A DNA stretch of 42,933 bases from a virus, in IMG/VR virus record IMGVR_UViG_3300027739_000018, positions 1 through 42,933 of that record, one strand, 5' to 3'. The notes below the pieces were generated by a model that was not told where the DNA came from, ran no database searches, and saw only the letters and a list, made by a program, of their open reading frames with translations. Positions 1 through 5,737 of this stretch are shown here, piece after piece. A program made the translations under genes and the position numbers. Position 1 is the first letter of the stretch. Each line of letters starts with the position of its first letter.

Positions 1-127
1 CTCATACTCCCCCTCCCCGAACATGGAAAACGGTCTCACCACCAGCGTGTTCTTAAAACACCCCGTTAAAAGAGACGCACATGCTTTGGTAGTGGCATAC
101 CCTCCGACAGGGTTTAGTGCATCACTC
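1..127. repeat. Left copy of 127-bp terminal overlap (circle junction)
   Basis: These 127 bases are identical to the last 127 bases of the window. A gene on the minus strand reads in frame through the junction, so the molecule is circular or circularly permuted and one copy is redundant. The length equals a common assembler k-mer size, so this is probably an assembly overlap and not a packaged terminal repeat. Confidence 0.95.
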
Positions 128-465
128 TCTTTCATGGCGTTCTCTTTCAGACCGTACTCGCTTGAGGTTCCGCAATACACGAATTTCTTTAAGGGAAGTT
201 GTGCTGATAACTTGAGGAGGATGTAAGTGTTAAAAATGTTCGTGGCCACCATCTGATCCATATCCTTATGCTGGAAGTGGTGTCCGTATGCGCCTAAATG
301 AAATATATAGTCAGGTCGCGCCTCAATAAGATAATGAGTGAGAGCATCAGCGTCGGTAAATAAATCCCTAGGTATACCCGCAACCTTATACCCTTTACGA
401 AGAAGTGTGTCTGAGAGATGCCGACCCAGGAAACCGCCTAATCCTGAAACTAAGCAAGTAGACAT
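1..465 (-). CDS. SDR-type NAD(P)-dependent epimerase/reductase, N-terminal part (continues at 42806)
   Basis: This is the N-terminal 155 codons of a 274-aa protein that crosses the circle junction; the rest is at 42447-42806. It is an extended short-chain dehydrogenase of the nucleotide-sugar epimerase/dehydratase family. Visible marks are the Rossmann motif GLGGFLG (residues 8-14), the serine stretch CGTSSEYG near residue 100 and the catalytic Tyr123-xxx-Lys127 pair. At 274 aa it is close in length to CDP-paratose and CDP-abequose synthases, which reduce C4 of a CDP-3,6-dideoxy-4-keto sugar. Its neighbour is an RfbH-type dehydrase, so a C4 reductase/epimerase role is the best inference; the exact substrate cannot be read. 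The start is the ATG at 465. No convincing -10 box lies between it and the regulator gene upstream, so it is probably co-transcribed with that gene. Confidence 0.85.
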   Translation of the reverse strand, partial: MSTCLVSGLGGFLGRHLSDTLLRKGYKVAGIPRDLFTDADALTHYLIEARPDYIFHLGAYGHHFQHKDMDQMVATNIFNTYILLKLSAQLPLKKFVYCGTSSEYGLKENAMKESDALNPVGGYATTKACASLLTGCFKNTLVVRPFSMFGEGEYE

Positions 466-508
466 ATATTAAAAGGTACCACAATTGTCAACAGATTACA
501 AGACCTAT

Positions 509-922
509 TTATTCCAGCCTGCCCCCATGCTCTTTAATGGTTGAATATTCCTTCTGTACACAATCTTTACACAACTTTTTAGTCCACACAATCCTGTCAT
601 ACCCATCCCTCCTTATGACCTTATACACATTCTGTTTTACCTGCGGCTTACACCATAAATCACAATACCCATTCACTATTCTCTCTTTCTTAACCGGCAG
701 ATAATCACTATCCTCCCATAACTCATCAAATATCGGCTCAGTACTCTTCACCGCCTTAGTAGTTCCCAAGCCGATTATTTCCGGAGGATCGTCTATCTCT
801 TCAATCGGGAGGTCCTTTACGATATAGAAGAGAGTTTCTCCCTTAGCGGTTACCTCAACAGGTAACTCCTTAGTGGCTGCATATACGTTCTTCCTTAGTT
901 CTAGTATTGATATTTGTTTCAT
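509..922 (-). CDS. Phd/YefM-like regulator with C-terminal zinc ribbon
   Basis: 137 aa. Residues 1-38 look like the Phd/YefM antitoxin fold: an ISILELRKN start, then a helix and a V-T-x-K-G-E-T-L-F-Y-I-V strand pair. Family members bind short palindromes and repress their own promoters. The C-terminal part has two cysteine pairs (C87/C91 and C118/C121), suggesting a zinc ribbon not usual in Phd. The ATG at 922 is chosen because the two in-frame ATGs upstream (934, 937) lie inside a strong -10 box. That leaves a leader of only about four bases. Three palindromic sites overlap its promoter. No toxin gene adjoins it, so it is more likely the phage's transcription regulator than half of a toxin-antitoxin pair. 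It is the first gene of the late-strand block. Confidence 0.7.
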   Translation of the reverse strand: MKQISILELRKNVYAATKELPVEVTAKGETLFYIVKDLPIEEIDDPPEIIGLGTTKAVKSTEPIFDELWEDSDYLPVKKERIVNGYCDLWCKPQVKQNVYKVIRRDGYDRIVWTKKLCKDCVQKEYSTIKEHGGRLE

Positions 923-978
923 GTGTCTACACATCATAGCATGAAGTGTCTACACTTGTCAATAGGAAGTGTCTACAC
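923..978. promoter_or_regulatory. Three tandem operators GTGTCTACAC, 23-bp period
   Basis: Identical 10-mers with GTGT/ACAC arms occur at 923-932, 946-955 and 969-978, starting exactly 23 bp apart. They cover the transcription start, the -35/-10 spacer and the region just upstream of -35 of the promoter for the Phd-like gene. This arrangement indicates autorepression. A 9/10 copy lies farther out at 1150-1159. Confidence 0.8.
933..962 (-). promoter_or_regulatory. Promoter of the Phd-like regulator / late-strand block
   Basis: On the minus strand TTGACA (962-957), an 18-bp spacer and TATGAT (938-933) form a near-consensus sigma70 promoter. The ATG at 922 follows the -10 box by 10 bases, so the transcript would have a leader of about 4 nt or none. 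Confidence 0.8.
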
Positions 979-1321
979 ATGGTTTCATATTAGCTTCAAT
1001 AGTTGGGATAGGTACAGTAAAATAACCCCCTACCCCTCTGGATACGTATGGGGGGTCTTCTCTCCATGGTTTAGAGTGTTACAGTAATATAAACATATAT
1101 TATTATGTTATATATATGAGTATGCTATACACAACACACATACACACATGTGTCTACATATGTATATACCTTATAGGTATACACTATACTCATAGCGCAT
1201 AGTAACAATACAATTGTGGTATATCTTTTAGATATATGAGATAGTGAGATATGCAACACAAGCACAAGTAATTAGTATAAGTTATTAGTATAGCTTCATT
1301 AGAATATACAATCCCTGTAAG

Positions 1322-1528
1322 ATGAATACATTATACCTTGTGGTTTTTACTACTTATGTACTGCTTTGGTATACCTCTATGACTTATTCAATACTAGTTT
1401 TATTATATTTTGTGCGGATATTTACAATTGCTTTTGTCCGGTCTTATTTTATGCGCGGATCATTTTCATTACTTATCCTATTATCTCCGGAGAGATTTTA
1501 TATAGCTTGTAATCAATTGACGGGCTAA
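1322..1528 (+). CDS. Doubtful small hydrophobic ORF
   Basis: A 68-aa reading frame rich in Leu, Tyr, Phe and Val that could form two membrane helices. It lies in an AT-rich control region where such frames arise by chance, has no ribosome binding site, and shows no recognisable family. It is listed only because nothing else explains the stretch. Confidence 0.2.
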   Translation: MNTLYLVVFTTYVLLWYTSMTYSILVLLYFVRIFTIAFVRSYFMRGSFSLLILLSPERFYIACNQLTG

Positions 1529-1714
1529 TCTCTATAAACTCTGTAATCTATTTTATGCGGTTTTTCATAGCCTATGATTTAGCCGTCTTTTCTTTTGCCT
1601 AGCCTCATTGGGCGAATTATAAGCATATTTGGCCTAAATTAATGGCCTTTAATTTGACATTCTAGGCCTGTGTAATTTTATCAACGTACCTTCTATCCTT
1701 TAATCTATTGACAA

Positions 1715-1742
1715 TTGACACTATATTACAGGCTACTATTGT
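1715..1742 (+). promoter_or_regulatory. Candidate early promoter P1
   Basis: TTGACA (1715-1720), a 16-bp spacer and TATTGT (1737-1742). Another TTGACA (1708-1713) overlaps just upstream. It lies upstream of the stronger P2 and faces the early genes. Confidence 0.4.
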
Positions 1743-1785
1743 ACAACTTTATTTTTGAATATGATCCTATACCCTCATATACCTA

Positions 1786-1814
1786 TTGACAACTGTCTAT
1801 ACTTATGATATTCT
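1786..1814 (+). promoter_or_regulatory. Early promoter P2
   Basis: TTGACA (1786-1791), a 17-bp spacer and TATTCT (1809-1814). The 10-mer CTATTGACAA here is shared with P1 (1706-1715) and with the regulator promoter on the other strand. Inside the spacer, CTGTCTATAC (1793-1802) matches the GTGTCTACAC operator at 8 of 10 bases. Confidence 0.65.
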
Positions 1815-1873
1815 TATTGTAGGTAGCTAGAGCTGGTAACAACGACACCACGCCGGACACCCGTTCAAGCTCT

Positions 1874-2281
1874 TTGACAATTAGTGATGATAGCTACAAG
1901 CTAACAACCGGAACTATTATAATTTACGGTTTTAGTCTTGATTATATGTTTACTCGTAATGATTATATGAGTAATAAGTGTACTTTTGAGCAGTATTACG
2001 GGCAATTTGTCAATGAGGCTACAAAAAAAATTGTAGTCTCAACTTTTACGCTTAAAAAATTGAAAGAAGCGTACAAAAAAGACAAACACCTCAATACTAT
2101 TCCGCTTTTTAAGTGGGACGCTTTGGGAGGTTTTGCTTTTAGAGGTAGTGAAATGATAGCAAGACCCACCACAATAGAGCCTATTGATTATAAGCTCTTA
2201 AAAGAAGCGGGAGAGGGCGTAAGCTCTGCAACTCTTGTATGCATATACAAAGAGTCAGCAAGACAAGTAATCAGAAAATAA
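1874..2281 (+). CDS. Unknown protein, first early gene
   Basis: About 135 aa with no recognised family. The only in-frame start near the 5' end is a TTG at 1874, because an in-frame TAG closes the frame upstream; the next internal ATG would remove about 22 residues. There is no clear ribosome binding site. The middle is basic (a KKLKEAYKKDK stretch) and the protein is otherwise mixed alpha/beta in composition. It is the first gene after P2 (start predicted near 1821) and is followed by a strong hairpin, so it may form a short transcription unit. Confidence 0.6.
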   Translation: MTISDDSYKLTTGTIIIYGFSLDYMFTRNDYMSNKCTFEQYYGQFVNEATKKIVVSTFTLKKLKEAYKKDKHLNTIPLFKWDALGGFAFRGSEMIARPTTIEPIDYKLLKEAGEGVSSATLVCIYKESARQVIRK

Positions 2282-2287
2282 TCATAT

Positions 2288-2321
2288 CAAGCTACTCTAA
2301 TACCTGCTATTAGATAGCTTG
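2288..2321 (+). terminator. Strong hairpin after the first early gene
   Basis: A 14-bp stem (CAAGCTA and TCTAATA pairing with TATTAGA and TAGCTTG) with one bulged C and a five-base loop, beginning seven bases after the stop codon. The following bases are only moderately T-rich, so it could be a weak terminator, an attenuator or an RNA-protecting structure. Confidence 0.45.
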
Positions 2322-2344
2322 TAGTTATCATTTCAATTTCAATT

Positions 2345-2512
2345 ATGATTAAATCTAGGCGGTTTTATGGAAAGGTTTTGCACTCGGTGGATTGTCTGCC
2401 GGTTGAATTAACTGATGAGGATCGGCACGCTTTAGAAGTCTTGCAAGAGGCAGAAAAAGAAGATAGGGCGCTGCGGGCGGTAGATCATTACAAGTTTAAT
2501 ATCAAGTTATGA
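2345..2512 (+). CDS. Small unknown protein
   Basis: 55 aa. The middle is acidic and probably helical, with a run like LQEAEKEDRALRAV. No family is recognised. No SD is visible; the upstream bases are A/T rich. Its stop overlaps the next start (ATGA at 2509), which supports it as a real gene in the early chain. Confidence 0.45.
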   Translation: MIKSRRFYGKVLHSVDCLPVELTDEDRHALEVLQEAEKEDRALRAVDHYKFNIKL

Positions 2513-2622
2513 GGTGGTTTTGGTTACTATTAACAATGGTTAGCCCAAAAGAAAATGATAAGCTGACCACAATGGGAGAGGGTGAGTACTTGGCGAGTAA
2601 AGGGATAGGGAATTATTTATAA
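2509..2622 (+). CDS. Small unknown peptide
   Basis: 37 aa beginning with a short hydrophobic stretch (MRWFWLLLTMV) and continuing with a polar tail. Its ATG overlaps the stop of the previous small gene, which implies translational coupling. Function unknown; the N-terminus could insert in a membrane. Confidence 0.35.
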   Translation: MRWFWLLLTMVSPKENDKLTTMGEGEYLASKGIGNYL

Positions 2623-2636
2623 ATTAGTTTTTTATT

Positions 2637-2816
2637 ATGAAATACATAACAAAAGAAGTGCTTAACTCATGGTTCGGACTATTAAAACAATTAAAATATG
2701 GTTATCACATGGAGCCAAGCGATAAGAAAGAGTTAATACGACTTAATCACTTAATAATGGAACAAGCGAACAAGATACATAATGACAATATGTTAAACAT
2801 TATCAATTCAAAATAA
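2637..2816 (+). CDS. Small unknown protein
   Basis: 59 aa, largely helical and basic, with a pattern such as EPSDKKELIRLNHLIMEQANK. No family recognised. It fits exactly between the preceding frame and the next gene at 2821. The upstream region is T/A rich without an SD. Confidence 0.45.
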   Translation: MKYITKEVLNSWFGLLKQLKYGYHMEPSDKKELIRLNHLIMEQANKIHNDNMLNIINSK

Positions 2817-2820
2817 AGGT

Positions 2821-3069
2821 ATGAGAAAAAATAAACTAGAGAGGATAAAAAACCTGCTCAATGACTCAATCATTGATGTAAGAAAAGAGTTAAAAAGCGA
2901 GTATATGATTGAATGGAATAGCGGATTTTTAAGAGGACTTGAACACGCATTTTTTATTATCAATCTCGTTGAGAATAAGAAAAAACCAAAAATGATTGAT
3001 ACTGGAACACAGTACGGTTATATAAACATTGAGAAAAACGGAAAGAAAGGGGTGATTGAGATATTATGA
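2821..3069 (+). CDS. Small unknown protein
   Basis: 82 aa. The N-terminal half is predicted helical (RIKNLLNDSIIDVRKELKSEY); the C-terminal half ends with short strands (YGYINIEKNGKKG). No family recognised. It begins four bases after the previous stop, and its own stop overlaps the next ATG. Confidence 0.55.
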   Translation: MRKNKLERIKNLLNDSIIDVRKELKSEYMIEWNSGFLRGLEHAFFIINLVENKKKPKMIDTGTQYGYINIEKNGKKGVIEIL

Positions 3070-3350
3070 TGTGCGATCATAAAGTCTATACGAAAGGCTG
3101 TGGCACTTGCGAGGATATTTACGAACAATGTAGCTACAATGCGCACGAAGGGCGGTTTGATATGGACAAGGAGGATTTGACAGATAAGGTGGGTTGGGCG
3201 CGTTGCCGGTCGTTCTACAAAAGTATACCAGATGACTACAACCACGAACCAGATGAGGACGGTTGGGAAGATGAAGCAAGCGCAAAAGATGAGGCGGACA
3301 GGGGAAAGGCTGACGGCGAGGTTTACAAGTATACCGATAATGAACTATGA
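3066..3350 (+). CDS. Small Cys-containing acidic protein
   Basis: 94 aa. The N-terminus has Cys and His residues spaced as a possible metal site (CDHKVYTKGCGTC, then C at about residue 22). The C-terminal half is strongly acidic (EPDEDGWEDEASAKDEAD). It starts at ATGATG overlapping the upstream stop and ends in an ATGA overlap with the next peptide. Function unknown. Confidence 0.5.
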   Translation: MMCDHKVYTKGCGTCEDIYEQCSYNAHEGRFDMDKEDLTDKVGWARCRSFYKSIPDDYNHEPDEDGWEDEASAKDEADRGKADGEVYKYTDNEL

Positions 3351-3391
3351 TTATCCTTTTAATAGTTATAATTTTACTTTTAGACGTATGA
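3347..3391 (+). CDS. 14-residue hydrophobic micropeptide (candidate)
   Basis: The frame encodes MIILLIVIILLLDV. Its ATG overlaps the stop of the preceding gene and its TGA overlaps the ATG of the following one, so it links two genes that would otherwise be 37 bases apart. The peptide is almost purely Ile/Leu/Val. It may be a coupling leader or a membrane micropeptide; size makes it uncertain. Confidence 0.3.
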   Translation: MIILLIVIILLLDV

Positions 3392-3534
3392 AAAAAATAT
3401 GTATAAAGTGTGGGCGTACATATAATACCTTAAAAATAAAACAACGGTATTGTAGTCGTATATGTTGCGGGAAAGCACAAAGAACTAGGGCAAGATGGTT
3501 TGATAAGGGAATTAAAAGTTTAATAAAATTATGA
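3388..3534 (+). CDS. Small zinc-finger protein
   Basis: 48 aa. Cys pairs CIKC near the start and CSRICC about 15 residues later make a compact treble-clef or zinc-ribbon-like site, followed by a basic helix (KAQRTRARW). Such small phage proteins often bind DNA or RNA. The frame continues open upstream, but the ATG at 3388 fits the overlapping chain of genes. Stop and next start overlap (ATGA at 3531). Confidence 0.5.
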   Translation: MKKICIKCGRTYNTLKIKQRYCSRICCGKAQRTRARWFDKGIKSLIKL

Positions 3535-4106
3535 AAAAAATGAAACACGTTTGGGGGTTTTTGGCCTTTATGGTCCGAGAGATTATAAAGATAGTGAGAA
3601 GCAAGCGGTTGTGGTTTGCGGTGTCGCTTATGGTCTGGACTTATCTGGTGGCGTGGGTGTTCAATCACTATTACTTTCAATCCCCGGTTAAAGAATGGAG
3701 ATGTTTTATGTGTGAAAGAACAACGGACAAAGACATCAAAAGCGCAACCGTATCGGCTAGTATGAGGGCGGTTCCGACGGTTATGGTGTTAGAGCCTGAA
3801 AAGACCGAGAAAGATATCATAATGAGTATGCCTCACGGAGAACAGTTATGGAAAATCTATTTTCTGGAAAGCACTCACGGATCAAAGGACGGTTGCCGTA
3901 TCAATAATGAGGGTTGGGGTGGTTTTGGGGTCAAAGACGGCAATGAAGTCGTATGCTATGAGAGCTTTCAGAAAGCGGTTGAAAGGGCTGAGTATTGGTG
4001 GGCTCGGCTTAATCCTGATGAGGATTTAGAGGGCGCGCTGTGTCAATGGAACACCGGCAAGCGTCAACCTCAATGTGTTTATTCAATGACCTATATGGCG
4101 TTATAA
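3531..4106 (+). CDS. Membrane-anchored lytic-transglycosylase-like protein
   Basis: 191 aa. A basic N-terminus and one membrane helix (about residues 26-46) would put the rest outside the cytoplasmic membrane. The C-terminal part looks like an SLT/lysozyme-type fold: LESTHG with Glu113 as the likely catalytic acid, then NNEGWGGFG, a Tyr/Trp-rich helix (AEYWWARL) and a CQWNTGKR motif. Four to six Cys could form disulfides outside the cell. It is in the early strand, far from the endolysin and holins, so a role in DNA entry, wall remodelling or superinfection exclusion is possible. The assignment rests on motif resemblance. Confidence 0.5.
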   Translation: MKKMKHVWGFLAFMVREIIKIVRSKRLWFAVSLMVWTYLVAWVFNHYYFQSPVKEWRCFMCERTTDKDIKSATVSASMRAVPTVMVLEPEKTEKDIIMSMPHGEQLWKIYFLESTHGSKDGCRINNEGWGGFGVKDGNEVVCYESFQKAVERAEYWWARLNPDEDLEGALCQWNTGKRQPQCVYSMTYMAL

Positions 4107-4137
4107 ATGGTATAATGTTGACAGTTACAAGTTTCCT

Positions 4138-4323
4138 ATGGTAAGTATGCAAAATAAAATATCGGTTGAGGAGAAAAACATGGTAATAGAGATGAAAAAG
4201 CAAGGAGTCTCTAACAATCAGATAGTAGCAAAGTTGGGGAATAAAATAAGTCCTCAACGGGTGTCGGCTATCTTTCAGCAGTACGAGTTATCAGTTTACA
4301 AGAAAAACAATGGAAAAACCTAA
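4138..4323 (+). CDS. Small helix-turn-helix protein
   Basis: 61 aa. The central part (EEKNMVIEMKKQGVSNNQIVAKLG, then ISPQRVSAIFQQY) reads as a classical HTH: helix, turn with Gly, recognition helix. It is probably a DNA-binding regulator. An alternative ATG lies at 4147. A TATAAT box (4111-4116) lies just upstream but its -35 is poor. Confidence 0.6.
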   Translation: MVSMQNKISVEEKNMVIEMKKQGVSNNQIVAKLGNKISPQRVSAIFQQYELSVYKKNNGKT

Positions 4324-4684
4324 TGAACTGGATTGTTTACTGGTTGAGGGGAGAGATAAGAACGGTTACCTATTAAAATTCACGCTGAGAGGGGCTGATC
4401 CTGAGGTTTTATTCAAAAAGTGGATAGATACACAGGTACTGTGGAAAAATGATATGGAAAGCGGTATAAAACCCATGCCGAAAATGGACACTAATGAGGA
4501 AAAGATCGCAAACTTCACAAAAGAGTATGAGGCAGATACCCAAAAGTGTCCCAAGTGCGGAAACCCTCTCAAAGAGTCGTGGTCAAAAGATAAGACCAAG
4601 CACTTTATGAAATGCTCAACTGCGGGTTGGGATAGAGCAAACATGAGGGCGACCGGCTGTGATTATATTGAGTGGTTGAAATAA
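4310..4684 (+). CDS. Zinc-ribbon protein
   Basis: 124 aa. The C-terminal region has CPKCGNPL, then MKCS and GCDY, the pattern of a topoisomerase-type zinc ribbon. The N-terminal 80 residues are mixed alpha/beta and not recognised. It overlaps the HTH gene by 14 bases. A role in DNA binding, possibly single-stranded DNA, is plausible but not proven. Confidence 0.6.
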   Translation: MEKPNELDCLLVEGRDKNGYLLKFTLRGADPEVLFKKWIDTQVLWKNDMESGIKPMPKMDTNEEKIANFTKEYEADTQKCPKCGNPLKESWSKDKTKHFMKCSTAGWDRANMRATGCDYIEWLK

Positions 4685-4685
4685 T

Positions 4686-4916
4686 ATGAGAATAAATGAC
4701 CATTGTATAACCGTAAGCGCGGGTCATATCTCTATAAATGACCCGCTTGTTATGGGCGATACCGTAACCGTAGTGATTGAGGGCGATATTGTCCAAGTAA
4801 AGCAGAACGACAACCAAGACGGAACGTATGACCTCATTTATAAGGTAAAGGGCGCAATCGCTGAGGTCAAGAAGCATGACAAAATTATAAGTTCTGAGGA
4901 AAATACCGAGCTATGA
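4686..4916 (+). CDS. Small beta-rich unknown protein
   Basis: 76 aa, dominated by alternating hydrophobic strands (ITVSAGHISI, TVTVVIEGDIVQV), with an acidic C-terminus. It starts one base after the zinc-ribbon gene and overlaps the next gene by four bases. No family is recognised. Confidence 0.5.
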   Translation: MRINDHCITVSAGHISINDPLVMGDTVTVVIEGDIVQVKQNDNQDGTYDLIYKVKGAIAEVKKHDKIISSEENTEL

Positions 4917-5227
4917 TCTACCATGCACGGACGCTTTTCCCCGGTACCGCGATAGAAAAAGACCCTGAGCTTCACTTAGTAGGTGTACCGGATAATAAAT
5001 CCTATTCAAAGGTATCGTTTGGCGGATTTACCATGACGCTGAAAGACAAAAAGTGTCTCGGTGTACGAACCTTTGAGGACAAATTCGGGAGAGATAAGCA
5101 GTACCGGCTTTTCTACTATGAGTGGAGACCTGACCCGATTGAGCCTGAAACTGACTATACAGATGAGGGATTGGCGAAATTACATAGCGCAATGAGCAAG
5201 TTCTTTAAGAAAAAATATGACCGCTAA
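4913..5227 (+). CDS. Unknown early protein
   Basis: 104 aa with strand-rich sequence and several Tyr/Phe (YRLFYYEWRPDP), ending in a basic helix (KFFKKKYDR). ATGA overlap with the preceding gene and an overlap with the next small membrane peptide. No family recognised. Confidence 0.5.
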   Translation: MIYHARTLFPGTAIEKDPELHLVGVPDNKSYSKVSFGGFTMTLKDKKCLGVRTFEDKFGRDKQYRLFYYEWRPDPIEPETDYTDEGLAKLHSAMSKFFKKKYDR

Positions 5228-5318
5228 AGAGGCTTTAATACTTAACCTGATATGTATGGCAGTTGCGATCTATTTAGTAATAGACTTCGCAAAAAAGCTC
5301 GCAGAGATGATATACTAG
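5217..5318 (+). CDS. Small single-span membrane peptide
   Basis: 33 aa with one clear membrane helix (ALILNLICMAVAIYLVIDF) and a short basic tail. It begins inside the end of the preceding gene and ends six bases before a transcription terminator, so it is the last gene of this early unit. Confidence 0.45.
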   Translation: MTAKEALILNLICMAVAIYLVIDFAKKLAEMIY

Positions 5319-5323
5319 AGTAC

Positions 5324-5355
5324 AAAAGGGGAGGTCTGTAAAGGCTTCCCCTTTT
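5324..5355 (+). terminator. Intrinsic terminator
   Basis: An 11-bp stem, AAAAGGGGAGG pairing with GCTTCCCCTTTT (one G-T wobble), and a ten-base loop, ending in TTTT. The left arm starts with AAAA, so it could also act on the other strand. It closes the first early unit just before a new promoter. Confidence 0.8.
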
Positions 5356-5360
5356 CTCAC

Positions 5361-5389
5361 TTGACAACAATTTTCGGATTTGGTAATGT
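5361..5389 (+). promoter_or_regulatory. Promoter of the replication-gene unit
   Basis: TTGACA (5361-5366), a 17-bp spacer and TAATGT (5384-5389). It begins five bases after the terminator and gives a leader of about 40 bases before the gene at 5437. Confidence 0.65.
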
Positions 5390-5417
5390 TAGTAAATAAG
5401 GGGGCGGCGAGTAATTA

Positions 5418-5436
5418 TAAATTAAATTAAATTAAG
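5418..5436 (+). repeat. AAATT-repeat leader, first copy (second at 5709-5737)
   Basis: The bases just before the ATG at 5437 are tandem AAATT units; a longer version (5709-5737) lies just before the ATG at 5738. Neither gene has an SD, so the unstructured A/T leader may be the ribosome-binding signal. Confidence 0.5.
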
Positions 5437-5703
5437 ATGACAAATCTTCAGTATCAAAAAGATACTTTCAAAAAACTCACTTCAGATATAGAAAAATATA
5501 AATATCTTGAGAAGCTACGCAATGTGCTTCGTGATGTTCAAAAATTATCCTGGCGCATAACCCAGTTTGATAAAAAGTTTTCTCTTGAAGACATAGATGA
5601 ATATAACTACGAAAAATTATTGAACGCTTATTTAGAATTTGGAGAAGAAATAGACAGCCTCGCTATGTGGGTAAGAGAAGATGAGGAAAGAAACAAACTA
5701 TGA
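5437..5703 (+). CDS. Unknown helical protein
   Basis: 88 aa, highly charged and predicted helical or coiled coil (KLTSDIEKYKYLEKLRNVLRD). First gene of the second early unit, directly upstream of the replication initiator. No family recognised; an accessory replication role is a guess from position. Confidence 0.55.
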   Translation: MTNLQYQKDTFKKLTSDIEKYKYLEKLRNVLRDVQKLSWRITQFDKKFSLEDIDEYNYEKLLNAYLEFGEEIDSLAMWVREDEERNKL

Positions 5704-5737
5704 TATTGTAAATTAAATTAGAAATTAAATTAAATTT

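Larger units (their letters stand above)
938..1873. other. Long AT-rich intergenic control region between divergent blocks
   Basis: This is the only long stretch without a convincing gene. Besides the operators and promoters listed separately, it holds AT-rich sequence from about 1080 to 1320 with several dyads: ACACATGTGT (1144-1153), TATACCT-TAT-AGGTATA (1165-1181) and TATATCT-TTT-AGATATA (1220-1236). The last two share the same 7-3-7 layout. A C5/G6 hairpin with ATACGTAT in its loop lies at 1025-1056. It is a candidate regulatory or replication region; no function is proven by sequence alone. Confidence 0.6.

Noticed and set aside
1-127. True direct terminal repeat
   Set aside because: The length equals a common k-mer size and a gene spans the junction; coverage data would be needed to claim a packaged repeat.
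23-226. 67-aa plus-strand frame at the left end
   Set aside because: It lies antisense to the epimerase gene, whose motifs continue through the circle junction.
509-937. Toxin-antitoxin module
   Set aside because: Only the antitoxin-like gene is present; the neighbours are a sugar enzyme and a non-coding region, with no toxin frame.
1820-1890. tRNA-like segment (GTTCAAGC and GAGCTGGTAAC words)
   Set aside because: The T-loop-like word has no pairing stem and no acceptor stem can be drawn.
3018-3285. Two minus-strand frames of about 75 aa
   Set aside because: They are antisense to two overlapping early genes and have no start signal.
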